Assembly (NCBI RefSeq): GCF_036250755.1
Contig: NZ_CP109583.1
Coordinates: forward strand, 6,239,501-6,303,500
Length of the DNA: 64,000 nt
Source of the DNA: Streptomyces uncialis
GTDB lineage: Bacteria; Actinomycetota; Actinomycetes; Streptomycetales; Streptomycetaceae
Direction: 5' to 3'
Shown here: positions 26,159 through 33,916 of the stretch, piece after piece
Position numbering within the stretch: the stretch's first letter is position 1
Layout: each line of letters begins with the position of its first letter
The notes under the pieces: model-generated
What the model was told of the DNA's origin: nothing
The model's database searches: none
What the model saw: only the letters and a program-made list of their open reading frames with translations
Program-made: the position numbers and the translations under genes

Positions 26159-27415
26159 CTAGGGGGCGCGGGAGGTGTCGAAGACCTCGTCGCGGGTGGC
26201 CGCGAGCGCGCTCTCCAGGGCGCCGCGCAGTACGGGGTGTCCGGTGACCTCGCCGAGGACCAGCTTCGGCCGGGACGCGGCCAGGTCGTCGAGCTCGGCC
26301 TGGACCAGTGCGCGCAGGGGCTCACCGCCCGCCGCGAGCACCGTGCCGCTGAGCACGATGAGTTCGGGGTCGAGCACCGAGACGAGCGAGGCCAGCCCGG
26401 TCGCGAGCCCGGTGGCGTACGTACGCAGCAGTTCCTGGTACGGACCGCCCTGCCCGCCGGTGTGCCGGGAGGCCTCGGGGTCCGCGAGGTGTTCGGCGGC
26501 GCGCCGGATCAGGGCCGCGGCGACCTCGGGGTGGGGGCCCTGGGGTACCGGGGTGATCCCGAGGGACCGGGCGAGTCTGCCGACGACCTGGGCGCCCGCG
26601 AGTTCCTGGTAGCCGCCGCTGTTGACCCGGGTGACCTGGCGCATCAGCGGGGTGCCGGGCACGGGCAGGAACCCGACCTCGCCCGCGCCGCCGGTCCAGC
26701 CCCGGTGCAGCCGTCCGCCGAGGACCAGGGCGGCGCCGAGTCCGTCCTCGTTCCACAGCAGGACGAAGTCGTCGTGGCCGCGGGCCGCGCCGAGCCGCTG
26801 TTCGGCGACGGCCGCGAGGTTCACGTCGTTCTCGTACCCGACCGGCAGCGGCAGGGCCGCGGCGAGGTCGTCGAGCAGGGTGGGGGAGTGCCAGCCCGGC
26901 AGATGCGAGGCGTAGCGCAGTCGGCCGGTGTTCGGGTCGAACGCGCCCGGGGTGCCGATCACCAGGCGGTGCAGGTCCGCGCGGACGAGTCCGGCGGCCG
27001 TCAGCGCGCCGTCCAGCGCCTCCGTGACCAGGTCCACCACGGGTCGGGTGGCGTGGCGGCCCGGGGTGCGCAGGGCGGACTCACCGACCACGCGGCCGGT
27101 GATGTCCGCGACGGCGGCGCGGATGCCCTCGGGCCTGACGTCCAGGCCCGCCGCGTGGGCCGCGGTCGGGTCGACCGCGTAGAGCTGGGCGTTGGGGCCC
27201 GGCCGGCCTTCCGTGGTGCCGGTGGCGCGGACCAGTCCCGCCGTCTCCAGGCGGGCCAGGAGCTGGGACGCGGTCGGCTTGGAGAGGCCGGTGAGCTTCC
27301 CGATCCTGGTACGGGACAGGGGGCCTTCGGCCAGGAGGAGGTCCAGGGCCGCGCGGTCGTTCATCGCGCGGAGGACGCGGGGGGTGCCCGGGGTGCCGGT
27401 CGGACCCGTCGTCAT
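26159..27415 (-). CDS. csnR: ROK-family transcriptional repressor (CsnR-like)
   Basis: A 418-residue regulator. The N-terminal winged helix (LSRTRIGKLTGLSKPTASQL followed by LARLETAGLV) precedes a ROK sugar-kinase-like domain (GLDVRPEGIRAAVADITG, VIGTPGAFDPNTG, LPVGYENDVNLAAVAEQRLG, GAALVLGGRLHRGWTGGAGE). The CxCGxxGCxE zinc motif of many ROK proteins is absent after GEVGFLPV. In Streptomyces CsnR represses the chitosan operon and the chitosanase gene and is released by chitosan oligomers. Its own start is preceded at 45 bp by an AGGAAACTTTCCT palindrome, a credible autoregulatory operator. AGGTGAG lies before ATG 27415. Confidence 0.9.
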   Translation of the reverse strand: MTTGPTGTPGTPRVLRAMNDRAALDLLLAEGPLSRTRIGKLTGLSKPTASQLLARLETAGLVRATGTTEGRPGPNAQLYAVDPTAAHAAGLDVRPEGIRAAVADITGRVVGESALRTPGRHATRPVVDLVTEALDGALTAAGLVRADLHRLVIGTPGAFDPNTGRLRYASHLPGWHSPTLLDDLAAALPLPVGYENDVNLAAVAEQRLGAARGHDDFVLLWNEDGLGAALVLGGRLHRGWTGGAGEVGFLPVPGTPLMRQVTRVNSGGYQELAGAQVVGRLARSLGITPVPQGPHPEVAAALIRRAAEHLADPEASRHTGGQGGPYQELLRTYATGLATGLASLVSVLDPELIVLSGTVLAAGGEPLRALVQAELDDLAASRPKLVLGEVTGHPVLRGALESALAATRDEVFDTSRAP

Positions 27416-27459
27416 GCCGGACTCTCACCTGCCTTTCCCTGTCGGGGGCGGCCACTGTT

Positions 27460-27489
27460 AGGAAACTTTCCTGTCTGATGCAGGAAAGT
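27460..27489. promoter_or_regulatory. Candidate CsnR operator
   Basis: AGGAAACTTTCCT (27460-27472) is a perfect 13-bp palindrome about a central C. A further half-site AGGAAAGT begins at 27482, about two helical turns along. It sits directly upstream of csnR. CsnR of other Streptomyces is known to bind a palindromic operator in the csnR-K and csnA promoters; the exact published consensus is not quoted here. Confidence 0.7.
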
Positions 27490-27529
27490 AGGGCGTGCGC
27501 CCCCGGGCCGTCAAGGGTTCGGCCCGCGT

Positions 27530-28040
27530 TGGCCATTACGGTGCGCCTTCGCTTGCGCTTCGTAGGTCTGTCCGGCTGGACGTACTTGTTGCCTGTGCCG
27601 TCGCTCGTGGGGTGCGCGGTTCCCTGCGGGCCGCCTTCGCTTGCGCTTCCCAGGTCTGTCCGGCTGGGCGCACTTGTCCCTGTGCCGTCGCTCGGTGGGT
27701 GCGCAGTCCCCCGCGGGTCGCCTTCGCTTGCGCTTCGTAGGTCTGTCCGGCTGGGCGCACTTGTCCCTGTGCCGTCGCTCGTGGGGTGCGCAGTTCCCCG
27801 CGCCCCTGGGTGCTGCCCTCTTGCGGTCGCTCTTCGGGTGCGGGCCGGTTCTCGTCTTTTGCGCAGTTCCCCGCGCCCCTTTGGGGCGCACCCGGCTTGT
27901 TCTTCGGGTCGGTGCCGGTCGGGATTCTCCGTCCTCGCTCCAACGCGCTCGGTACGGACGTTCAGTGGCCGTACTGGTGGCGTCGGAGTCTGCGGGCAGA
28001 GATTCCCGCCCACCCCCTCCCGCAGCAGGGCGAGTGCACG
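27530..28040. repeat. Dispersed-repeat cluster II
   Basis: Tandem copies of about 90-100 bp that combine TCGCCTTCGCTTGCGCTTC, GTCTGTCCGGCTGGGCGCAC and TGTGCCGTCGCTCGTGGG lie at 27530-27800. Two copies of GCGCAGTTCCCCGCGCCCCT follow, then the bipartite block. Nothing in it looks coding. Confidence 0.85.
27900..28027 (+). repeat. Bipartite repeat block, copy 2
   Basis: The left half has CGGGATTCTCCGTCCTCG and the right half GTCGGAGTCTGCGGGCAGAG with GAGATTCCCGCCCACCCC. The intervening stretch differs from the other copies, and GAAGAGCATCG is partly replaced (ACTGGTGGCGTCG). Confidence 0.75.
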
Positions 28041-28520
28041 GGGAGGGGGGCTGGTGCGGCGGGTCAGGGTCTGTCGGGCGGTCATTGGGCTGTGGGAGGA
28101 TGCCGCGCGTGATTCGCATGCGAAGGGGCCGTGCCTCGTAGAACACCAGCTTCACTTCGGGCACGGGAGCGTGGCTGGGGAGGACCCTGGGTGCGGTATC
28201 GCGATGTCCCAGGTCTGTCGGGAGCGGCGAATGCCGCCGTCCGTGTCCTTGAACGGAAGCGATTGTCCCCGGGCATCGTGTCGGTCGCGCTGAGCGTGTG
28301 GTCCGTGCGCGTCCACGGCACCGAGCGCCGGTGGAGGCGTTGGGAGGCCGAGTTCACCGGCGAAGGGTGGTCGGTTCCCTCGCTTGCGCAAGGGAACGTC
28401 CGGTCGCTGTGCACCGCTTGGCGCAAATCTTCGGCGCGGCGTTGTCATTGGATGGCAGACGGCGATCTCGACGACCCGCTCCATCAGGAAAACAGCTTTG
28501 GAAAGGAAGGGACTGAAGCG
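28041..28520. other. Intergenic stretch upstream of the orphan DUF397 gene
   Basis: 480 bp with no convincing gene. It contains the perfect palindrome TTCGCATGCGAA (28113-28124) and the inverted repeat CTTGCGCAAG near 28384. Other XRE/DUF397 pairs have a regulator gene at this place; here no helix-turn-helix or DUF5753 segment can be found in any frame. Confidence 0.5.
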
Positions 28521-28724
28521 ATGACTGCTGCGAGCTCGTCTCCTACGGGCTGGATGGCCTCCAGCTACAGCACCAACGGGGGCAACTGCGTCCAGTGGGC
28601 CCCCGGCCACGCGGCCGTGCACGGGGTCGTGCCTGTTCGGGACAGCAAGGTGGCCGCCGGGCCCGTGCTCATGGTGAGTATTGAGGGGTGGGCCGGGTTG
28701 GTCTGTCTTGCGCGGCGGGTCTGA
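28521..28724 (+). CDS. Orphan DUF397 protein
   Basis: A 67-residue DUF397 protein with the family pattern SSYSTNGGNCVQWAP, VPVRDSKVAAGP and a final aromatic segment EGWAGLV. DUF397 proteins normally sit directly behind an XRE/DUF5753 regulator and are thought to act with it, in some cases as a toxin-antitoxin-like or developmental pair. This copy lacks that partner. Bases 28596-28676 are identical to 30902-30982 in the second DUF397 gene. ATG 28521 follows GGAAGGGACTG. A much longer frame is open upstream but shows no conserved feature. Confidence 0.85.
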   Translation: MTAASSSPTGWMASSYSTNGGNCVQWAPGHAAVHGVVPVRDSKVAAGPVLMVSIEGWAGLVCLARRV

Positions 28725-28755
28725 GTCGTTGCCGCGTCCCGTTCGGTGATCGGAG

Positions 28756-28785
28756 AAGGGGCTCACTCCCCGGGGTGGGCCCCTT
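28756..28785 (+). terminator. Terminator after orphan DUF397
   Basis: AAGGGGC and GCCCCTT pair around an inner CCCC/GGGG stem. It lies 32 bp after the stop codon. Confidence 0.6.
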
Positions 28786-28811
28786 TGCTGTCTGCCTGGG
28801 ACGGGGGACGG

Positions 28812-28979
28812 TCATGTGCTTTCGTGCTCTTCGCCGTAGGTGATGTCCAGCTCTGCGGTAAGGGCCTCGGCCAGTTGGAGGGTCTGGGCCCGGTCGATGA
28901 TCACTTGGCGGAGTGAGCTGAGGCCGCGGAGCTGGGAGAGGTCGTTGCCTCGTAGGTCCAGGCCCGTACGGGTGCTCAT
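28812..28979 (-). CDS. Small hypothetical protein (55 aa)
   Basis: Reads MSTRTGLDLRGNDLSQLRGL, then an amphipathic helix and an acidic tail. GAAGGG lies 8 bp before ATG 28979, which supports this start over the in-frame ATG 28994. It is the last of four small minus-strand genes divergent from the XRE regulator, separated from its neighbour by 99 bp. No family recognised; codon use is less GC-biased than in the surrounding housekeeping genes. Confidence 0.6.
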   Translation of the reverse strand: MSTRTGLDLRGNDLSQLRGLSSLRQVIIDRAQTLQLAEALTAELDITYGEEHEST

Positions 28980-29078
28980 CGCGGTGCCCTTCATCTTTGT
29001 GTGAGGCGCGAACGTGCTGATCGCGTGGGGTGCTGCGGGCGGATAGCGTGGCACTCTCTGCTGCCGCGCGGCTGTGGG

Positions 29079-29441
29079 CTAGAACTTGAGATCGAACGGG
29101 CTCTCGACGGCCCAGGAGCACGGTCCCGGGTGCGCACCGAACAGGAGGCATGGTTCGTCGTTGAGCTCGGACGGGCAGGCGCCTGCCCTCTCCACCCTGA
29201 CGGCGCCACCCGCAGGGTTCCATCGGGCCCATACCTGGACGTGCGAGTCCTCCTGGTGCAGGAGGTACGCCGCACACGGGACGCCGCGTGGGTGTGCGGC
29301 CAGTTCGCAGCTCGTCACTTCCTCCTCCAGCCGGGAGTGATAGCGGTCGAGGTGTTCCGCGTGGCAGCGGATGTCCTCGGTGATGACCAGAGGCTCAAGG
29401 CAACGGGGGCGCTTTCCACGGAGTCGATGCGCGCCCTTCAT
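29079..29441 (-). CDS. Hypothetical protein (120 aa) of the small-gene operon
   Basis: A 120-residue soluble protein with two Cys-containing segments: VITEDIRCHAEHLDRYHSRL and TSCELAAHPRGVPCAAYLLH near the middle, ending CLLFGAHPGPCSWAVESPF. The Cys/His content could bind a metal, but no known ligand pattern is clear. ATG 29441 overlaps the previous stop as ATGA. Genes like this are often found next to XRE/DUF397 pairs in Streptomyces (general knowledge). Function unknown. Confidence 0.72.
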   Translation of the reverse strand: MKGAHRLRGKRPRCLEPLVITEDIRCHAEHLDRYHSRLEEEVTSCELAAHPRGVPCAAYLLHQEDSHVQVWARWNPAGGAVRVERAGACPSELNDEPCLLFGAHPGPCSWAVESPFDLKF

Positions 29442-29629
29442 TTGTCGACCTCGCGCTGGTCGCAGAGGCCGCAGGGGAAGGGGCACTTCGGGGGGTCCGC
29501 GCCGCGTGGGAGGTACACCACCCCGGTTTCGGGGTCCTGCGCGCCCCCGTACTCCGTCCACCACCCTGTCGGGCTGTTCTCGTACGGGGTTCCGGCGAAC
29601 GGGTCCGGCTCGGGGCGGGTGTTCACCAT
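29438..29629 (-). CDS. Small hypothetical protein (63 aa)
   Basis: Reads MVNTRPEPDPFAGTPYENSP, then TGWWTEYGGAQDPETG and a C-terminal CPFPCGLCDQREVDK with CxxxCxxC spacing. It overlaps both neighbours (7 bp before, ATGA after), so the three genes form one tightly coupled unit. Family not recognised. Confidence 0.7.
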   Translation of the reverse strand: MVNTRPEPDPFAGTPYENSPTGWWTEYGGAQDPETGVVYLPRGADPPKCPFPCGLCDQREVDK

Positions 29630-29883
29630 GGCCTCCCGGGTTCGGCCCCGTGACGCCGGCCGTTGATCTCGCGTACCCGCGCGCGGAGTTCGTGAAGGGC
29701 GGGACTGTCGGCGGACTCTTCTGGCTGCCGGTCGGGGCACTTGGTGTGCCCGCACCGGCAGGGCGGCCATGTGAGCGCGTGACTCGCCGGCGGGTCGGCA
29801 CCCTCGAAGGCGGTGCTCCGTACCTGGGGATTCGCGTTGTCGGTCGTGGCTGGGTCTTCATGGCCGTGGGTGAACGGATGCAT
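29623..29883 (-). CDS. Small hypothetical protein (86 aa), first gene of the operon
   Basis: Starts MHPFTHGHEDPATTDNANPQ and contains WPPCRCGHTKCPDRQPEE, a Cys/His cluster (CxCxHxxxC) that could hold zinc, then a helical tail ALHELRARVREINGRR. ATG 29883 has only a weak AAAGG upstream. Its promoter must lie in the 122 bp shared with the divergent XRE gene. Family not recognised. Confidence 0.65.
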   Translation of the reverse strand: MHPFTHGHEDPATTDNANPQVRSTAFEGADPPASHALTWPPCRCGHTKCPDRQPEESADSPALHELRARVREINGRRHGAEPGRPW

Positions 29884-29960
29884 GGTGATGGCCTTTGCGG
29901 GACTTCTTCGGTGTTCGGATCGACACCCAGAGTGACCGGATCGGCGTACCCTTAGGAAGG

Positions 29961-29990
29961 GGAAAACGGTTTCCAAACCATGTGGAAAAC
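29961..29990. promoter_or_regulatory. Candidate operator between small-gene operon and XRE gene
   Basis: GGAAAACGGTTTCC (29961-29974) is an inverted repeat with GGAAA/TTTCC arms, followed by another GTGGAAAAC at 29982-29990. It lies just before the XRE start in the 122-bp divergent region, the usual place for autoregulation by an XRE protein. Confidence 0.4.
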
Positions 29991-30005
29991 AAGGGAGTTG
30001 AACGC

Positions 30006-30830
30006 ATGAGCGAAGGGATGGAAGCTCCTGCGAACGGCCTTGAGTGGTTCGGGCGCGAGGTAGCGGAAGCATTGCGGCACAAGGGGGCCACACAGCGGCA
30101 GCTGGCGTCGTTCGTCGGATACAAGGAGCCGTATGTGTCCAAGGTGAAGAACGGCAGACAGCTCCCGTCCCCGCTGTTCGCGGATCGGTGCGATGCCTAC
30201 TTCAACACGTCGGGATGGTTCACCCGCCTTCTCGTCCGGGTGGGTGAACAGGGGCATCCGGAGTGGTTCATCCCGTACGTGCGTCTTGAGGAGAAGGCCA
30301 CTCAAGTGCAGGACTTCTCGCCGATCCTGGTGATGGGTCCCCTTCAGACACCGGAGTACGCGGAGGCTCTGTTTCGCGCTGCTCATCCCCGTGCGGGGGA
30401 TGCGCAGATCCGGGAGAAGGTAGGCGCTCGGTTGGCCCGCAGAGCGGTGTTGGAGCGGCCTGATCCGCCTCTACTGTGGGTCGTGTTGGACGAGGCTTGC
30501 TTGTGGCGGGAGGTCGGGGGACGCGAAGTGATGCACCAGCAGCTTGAACACCTCGTCAAGGATTCGGAAGACGCCAATGTGACGCTTCAGGTCCTGCCGT
30601 TCGATTCTGGTGCGCCACCTGCCGCAGACGCGTTCACGTTGCTCGTGTTCGATCAGGACGGGTCGAGCCCCGTTGTCTACACGGAGGCGATGGGGCTGGG
30701 CCGCGTGGTCGACTCCCCGTCCGTCGTGGCTTGCGGGGCGGCTTGGTTCGAGCGGCTTCGCGCAGACGCACTGTCGCCGGAAAAGACCCGTAGCTTGCTA
30801 CGGGACAGGGCTAAGGAGTACGCAAGATGA
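30006..30830 (+). CDS. XRE-family regulator with DUF5753 domain
   Basis: A 274-residue regulator. The N-terminal helix-turn-helix (GATQRQLASFVGYKEPYVSK followed by VKNGRQLPSP) precedes a DUF5753 domain (ILVMGPLQTPEYAEALFRAA, LLWVVLDEACLWREVGG, VTLQVLPFDSGAPPAADAFT, VVYTEAMGLGRVVD). Such proteins are encoded in many copies per Streptomyces genome and work with a DUF397 partner, here overlapping it as ATGA; some influence differentiation or antibiotic production. ATG 30006 with AAGGGAG upstream is preferred to the longer frame from 29895. Arrangement suggests it controls the divergent small-gene operon. Confidence 0.92.
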   Translation: MSEGMEAPANGLEWFGREVAEALRHKGATQRQLASFVGYKEPYVSKVKNGRQLPSPLFADRCDAYFNTSGWFTRLLVRVGEQGHPEWFIPYVRLEEKATQVQDFSPILVMGPLQTPEYAEALFRAAHPRAGDAQIREKVGARLARRAVLERPDPPLLWVVLDEACLWREVGGREVMHQQLEHLVKDSEDANVTLQVLPFDSGAPPAADAFTLLVFDQDGSSPVVYTEAMGLGRVVDSPSVVACGAAWFERLRADALSPEKTRSLLRDRAKEYAR

Positions 30831-31036
30831 GTCATCAGGTTCCAGCCATACGTTGGGTCAGGTCCAGCTACAGCAGTGGTGAAGGTGGCCAGTGCGTGGA
30901 ATGGGCCCCCGGCCACGCGGCCGTGCACGGGGTCGTGCCTGTTCGGGACAGCAAGGTGGCCGCCGGGCCCGTGCTCATGGTGGGCGTCGAGGGGTGGGCC
31001 GGGTTGGTCGGGCTTGCGCGGCGGGCTGATGTCTGA
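30827..31036 (+). CDS. DUF397 protein paired with the XRE regulator
   Basis: A 69-residue DUF397 protein: VRSSYSSGEGGQCVEWAPGH, then VPVRDSKVAAGP and EGWAGLVGLARRADV. It starts on the last bases of the regulator gene (ATGA), the classic layout. Its middle 81 nt (30902-30982) are identical to those of the orphan copy 2.3 kb upstream. Confidence 0.92.
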   Translation: MSHQVPAIRWVRSSYSSGEGGQCVEWAPGHAAVHGVVPVRDSKVAAGPVLMVGVEGWAGLVGLARRADV

Positions 31037-31064
31037 GGCGTCGCCGCGTCTTGTTCTGTGATCG

Positions 31065-31097
31065 GAGAAGGGCTCGCCCACCGGGGTGGGTCCTTCT
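31065..31097 (+). terminator. Terminator after DUF397
   Basis: AGAAGGGCTC pairs imperfectly with GGGTCCTTCT around a GCCCACC/GGGTGGG inner stem, and a T-rich tail follows. It corresponds to the terminator of the orphan DUF397 copy. Confidence 0.55.
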
Positions 31098-31148
31098 TCT
31101 GTTGCTGTGGGTTGACCTTCGGGTTGGTGGAAGGGGGACTGTGGGGGT

Positions 31149-32204
31149 GTGGATGAGCTGATGAGTATCGGGGTGTTCGGGCGGCGTGTGGGGCTCAGTG
31201 CGGGAGCCTTGCGGTTCTACGACGACTGCGGGGTGCTGCGGCCCGCGCGGGTGGACGGGGACACGGGGTACCGCTTCTACGCGGAGGGACAGGTGGAGCG
31301 TGCCGTACGGGTGCGGCGGTTGCGGGCGGCCGGGGTGCCGTTGGCCGAGGTGACGGCCGTGCTCGACGGGGACCCGGCGGGTGCCCGCGCGCTGCTGGAG
31401 GCGCATGCCCGGCGGATGCGGGAGACGGCCGAGGCGGCTCGTGAGGCCGTGGGGGAGTTGCTGCGGGAGCTGCCGGAGGGCGTCGCCACCGCGCGTGTCG
31501 GCGGGGCGGAGTTCGCGAGCGCCGTACGGCAGGTGGTGTCCGCGACAGCGAGCGGGGCCGTGCGGGAGGAGTTCCCCGTACTGGGGTGCGTCCTTGTGGA
31601 GGTGGACGGGCCGGAGGTGCGGCTGGTGGCGACGGACCGGTACCGGCTGGCGGTCAGGACGCTGCGGGCGGACGCCGATACGGGCGGCCCGCGCCGTTTC
31701 CTGGTCGGGGCGGAGCACGCAGGGGAACTGGCGCGGTGGGCGGTGCGGTGGCCGGAGGTACGGGTCGAGGCAGGGCCGGACGGGGTGCTGTTGCGGGGGC
31801 CGGACGGGGCCCGGACCGTGACCGTTCACCCGGGGGAGTACCCGGACTGGCGGGTGGTGCTGGACGGGCTGGGGGCGGTGCGGAACCGGGTCGTCGTGGA
31901 CCGGACGGAACTGCGCAGCGCCCTCGCCGGGGCGTCGGGGCCGGTCGTCACCCTGTCGGCCGGTGACGGGGGACTCGCGGGGCCGGGCGGGCCCGTACCG
32001 CGTGCGCTGTGCGACGGGCCGCCGCTGCGGATCTCGTTCGATCCGGAGGTGCTGCTGGCGGCGGTCGACGCGGGGGTCGGGCCGGACGTCCTGCTGGAGA
32101 TCCGCTCCGCGACCGGCCCTGTGGCGGTCCGCTCCGCCGACCAGGGCAGTTTCACGACCCTGGTGATGCCCGTCCGTGAGACCTCGGAAGGGGACGGGTC
32201 ATGA
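31149..32204 (+). CDS. MerR-type DNA-binding domain fused to beta-sliding-clamp-like domains
   Basis: A 351-residue fusion. Residues 5-72 are a MerR helix-turn-helix (SIGVFGRRVGLSAGALRFYD, GVLRPARVDGDTGYRFY) and 80-110 form the usual dimer helix. From about 118 the rest resembles domains II and III of the DNA polymerase III beta clamp: VLVEVDGPEVRLVATDRYRL, VHPGEYPDWRVVLD, VDRTELRSAL and the clamp-like C-terminus FTTLVMPVR. In MerR regulators this part normally senses a ligand. Here the sensor looks like a clamp fold, possibly binding a peptide or the clamp's partners. GTG 31149 follows GGAAGGGGG; ATG 31161 is possible. The stop overlaps the next start as ATGA. Confidence 0.85.
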   Translation: MDELMSIGVFGRRVGLSAGALRFYDDCGVLRPARVDGDTGYRFYAEGQVERAVRVRRLRAAGVPLAEVTAVLDGDPAGARALLEAHARRMRETAEAAREAVGELLRELPEGVATARVGGAEFASAVRQVVSATASGAVREEFPVLGCVLVEVDGPEVRLVATDRYRLAVRTLRADADTGGPRRFLVGAEHAGELARWAVRWPEVRVEAGPDGVLLRGPDGARTVTVHPGEYPDWRVVLDGLGAVRNRVVVDRTELRSALAGASGPVVTLSAGDGGLAGPGGPVPRALCDGPPLRISFDPEVLLAAVDAGVGPDVLLEIRSATGPVAVRSADQGSFTTLVMPVRETSEGDGS

Positions 32205-32845
32205 ACCCGGGGAACGCGGTGGTGCGGCTGTGCGCCGACGGGATGCGCGCCGAGACCGAGGGGCGCGCCGACGACGCCAGGGAACTGTTCGAACGGGCGT
32301 GGGACCTCGCCGCCGACGACTACGAGGCATGTGTCGCCGCGCATTACCTGGCCCGCCATCAGACGAGCCCCGAAGGGGTACTCCGCTGGAACCAGGAGTG
32401 CCTCGACCGGGCCGACCGGGTGGGCGACGAACGGGTCACGGGCTTCTATCCGTCGCTGCATCTGAACCTGGGCAGCGCCCACCGGGAGCTGGGGCGGACG
32501 GACCTCGCGCGTGAGCAGTTCGTACGCGCCGCCGCGCGGCTGGACGGTCTGCCGCCGGGGGAGTACGCGACGGGGATGCGGTTCGCGGTCGCGGAGGGGC
32601 TGCGGGCCACCGGCGGGGCTTTGCCGCGGGACACGGACAGCGGGCTCGGGGAACTGCTGGCGCGGCTGTGCGCGCGGGCGGACCTCAAGGCGCTGGGGAT
32701 GATCCTGCCCGCCCACCTCGGGGACCTCGGGTCGCGGGACGACCGGGCCCGGCTGGTCACCGCGCTGGGTCTGGTGCACGCGGGCCGGTGGCTGCCCCAG
32801 GACGAACAGGAGGCCCTGGGGCGGGTGATCGGCGCGCTCGGCTGA
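32201..32845 (+). CDS. TPR-like helical repeat protein
   Basis: A 214-residue soluble helical protein with TPR-type repeats (GRADDARELFERAWDLAADD; SLHLNLGSAHRELGRTDLAR with EQFVRAA). Actinobacterial relatives are annotated as tetratricopeptide proteins. It overlaps the MerR/clamp gene as ATGA, so the two proteins likely act together. Its stop is only 9 bp from the stop of the convergent MscS gene, with no visible terminator between. Confidence 0.8.
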   Translation: MNPGNAVVRLCADGMRAETEGRADDARELFERAWDLAADDYEACVAAHYLARHQTSPEGVLRWNQECLDRADRVGDERVTGFYPSLHLNLGSAHRELGRTDLAREQFVRAAARLDGLPPGEYATGMRFAVAEGLRATGGALPRDTDSGLGELLARLCARADLKALGMILPAHLGDLGSRDDRARLVTALGLVHAGRWLPQDEQEALGRVIGALG

Positions 32846-32854
32846 GCGCCCGGG

Positions 32855-33916
32855 TCACTTGGTGAGGTTCTGCGGCGGTATCGGGGAGGCGGCCATCGAC
32901 TGCGGCGAGGCGGCGTTCGCGTAGGCGGACGGGGCGGCGACCCCCGCGGTCGGGTCGGCGGGGGCATCGCCTTCCTGCGGTACGGGCAGCCCGCCGACGA
33001 TACGGATGCCCGCCTCGTCGAACGCCCGCTTGATCCGCCAGCGCAGCTCCCGCTCCACCCCGAGCGACTTGCCCGGCATCGCCTTCGCGGTGACACGGAT
33101 CACCATTTGGTCCAGCAGCACGCTGTCCAGGCCGAGGATCTCGATGGGGCCCCACAGCTGCTCGTTCCACGGCTCGTCCTTGGCCATCCGCGCACCGACC
33201 TCGGCGAGCTTCTCGCGGACCCGGTCCAGGTCCTCGCTGGGCCGTACGGTCACGTCGACACCGGCCGTGGACCAGCCCTGCGAGAGGTTGCCGACCCGCT
33301 TGACCTCGCCGTTGCGGACGTACCAGATCTCGCCGTTGTCGCCGCGCAGCTTCGTCACCCGCAGCCCGACCTCGATGACCTCACCGGAGGCCACCCCCGC
33401 GTCGATGCTGTCCCCCACCCCGTACTGGTCCTCCAGGATCATGAAGACACCGGACAGGAAGTCCGTGACGAGGTTGCGCGCGCCGAAGCCGATCGCGACG
33501 CCCGCGACACCGGCCGACGCCAGCAGCGGGGCCAGATTGATCTGGAACGTGGAGAGGATCATCAGCGCGCCGGTGCCGAGTATCACGAACGACGCCACCG
33601 AGCGGAGCACCGAACCGATCGCCTGCGAGCGCTGGCGGCGGCGTTCCACATTGACGAGGAGTCCGCCCAGCGCGGTGCCGTCCACGGCCTGCACGGTGCG
33701 GTTCATACGGTCTATCAGCTTGGTGATCGTGCGCCGGATGACCACCCGCAGGACGACCGCGATCAGGATGATCAGCAGTACCCGCAGGCCGATGCTCAGC
33801 CAGGTGGACCAGTTCTGCTCGACCCAGCTCGCCGCGTTGGTCGCCGTCTCCGACGCGTCCTCCAGGGTGACGGGACCCGGGTCGGTGTCGGCGGCCGACA
33901 GGACGGACAAGAACAC
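32855..33916 (-). CDS. Small-conductance mechanosensitive channel (MscS family)
   Basis: A 353-residue MscS channel. Three helices precede the soluble domain: SIGLRVLLIILIAVVLRVVI, SVASFVILGTGALMIL and the pore helix ASAGVAGVAIGFGARNLVTD followed by FLSGVFMI. The beta domain has DQYGVGDSIDAG, VTKLRGDNGEIWYVRNGEV and the C-terminal alpha/beta part. It ends in a Pro/Ala-rich tail. It opens under membrane tension to release solutes. GTG 33916 is chosen because GGAGGT lies 5 bp upstream; an ATG further up gives a leader without a good site. Confidence 0.92.
   Translation of the reverse strand: MFLSVLSAADTDPGPVTLEDASETATNAASWVEQNWSTWLSIGLRVLLIILIAVVLRVVIRRTITKLIDRMNRTVQAVDGTALGGLLVNVERRRQRSQAIGSVLRSVASFVILGTGALMILSTFQINLAPLLASAGVAGVAIGFGARNLVTDFLSGVFMILEDQYGVGDSIDAGVASGEVIEVGLRVTKLRGDNGEIWYVRNGEVKRVGNLSQGWSTAGVDVTVRPSEDLDRVREKLAEVGARMAKDEPWNEQLWGPIEILGLDSVLLDQMVIRVTAKAMPGKSLGVERELRWRIKRAFDEAGIRIVGGLPVPQEGDAPADPTAGVAAPSAYANAASPQSMAASPIPPQNLTK

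Noticed and set aside
28131..28520. A 5' extension giving the orphan DUF397 protein 197 residues
   Set aside because: The added 130 residues show no conserved feature, while a good ribosome site lies directly before ATG 28521.
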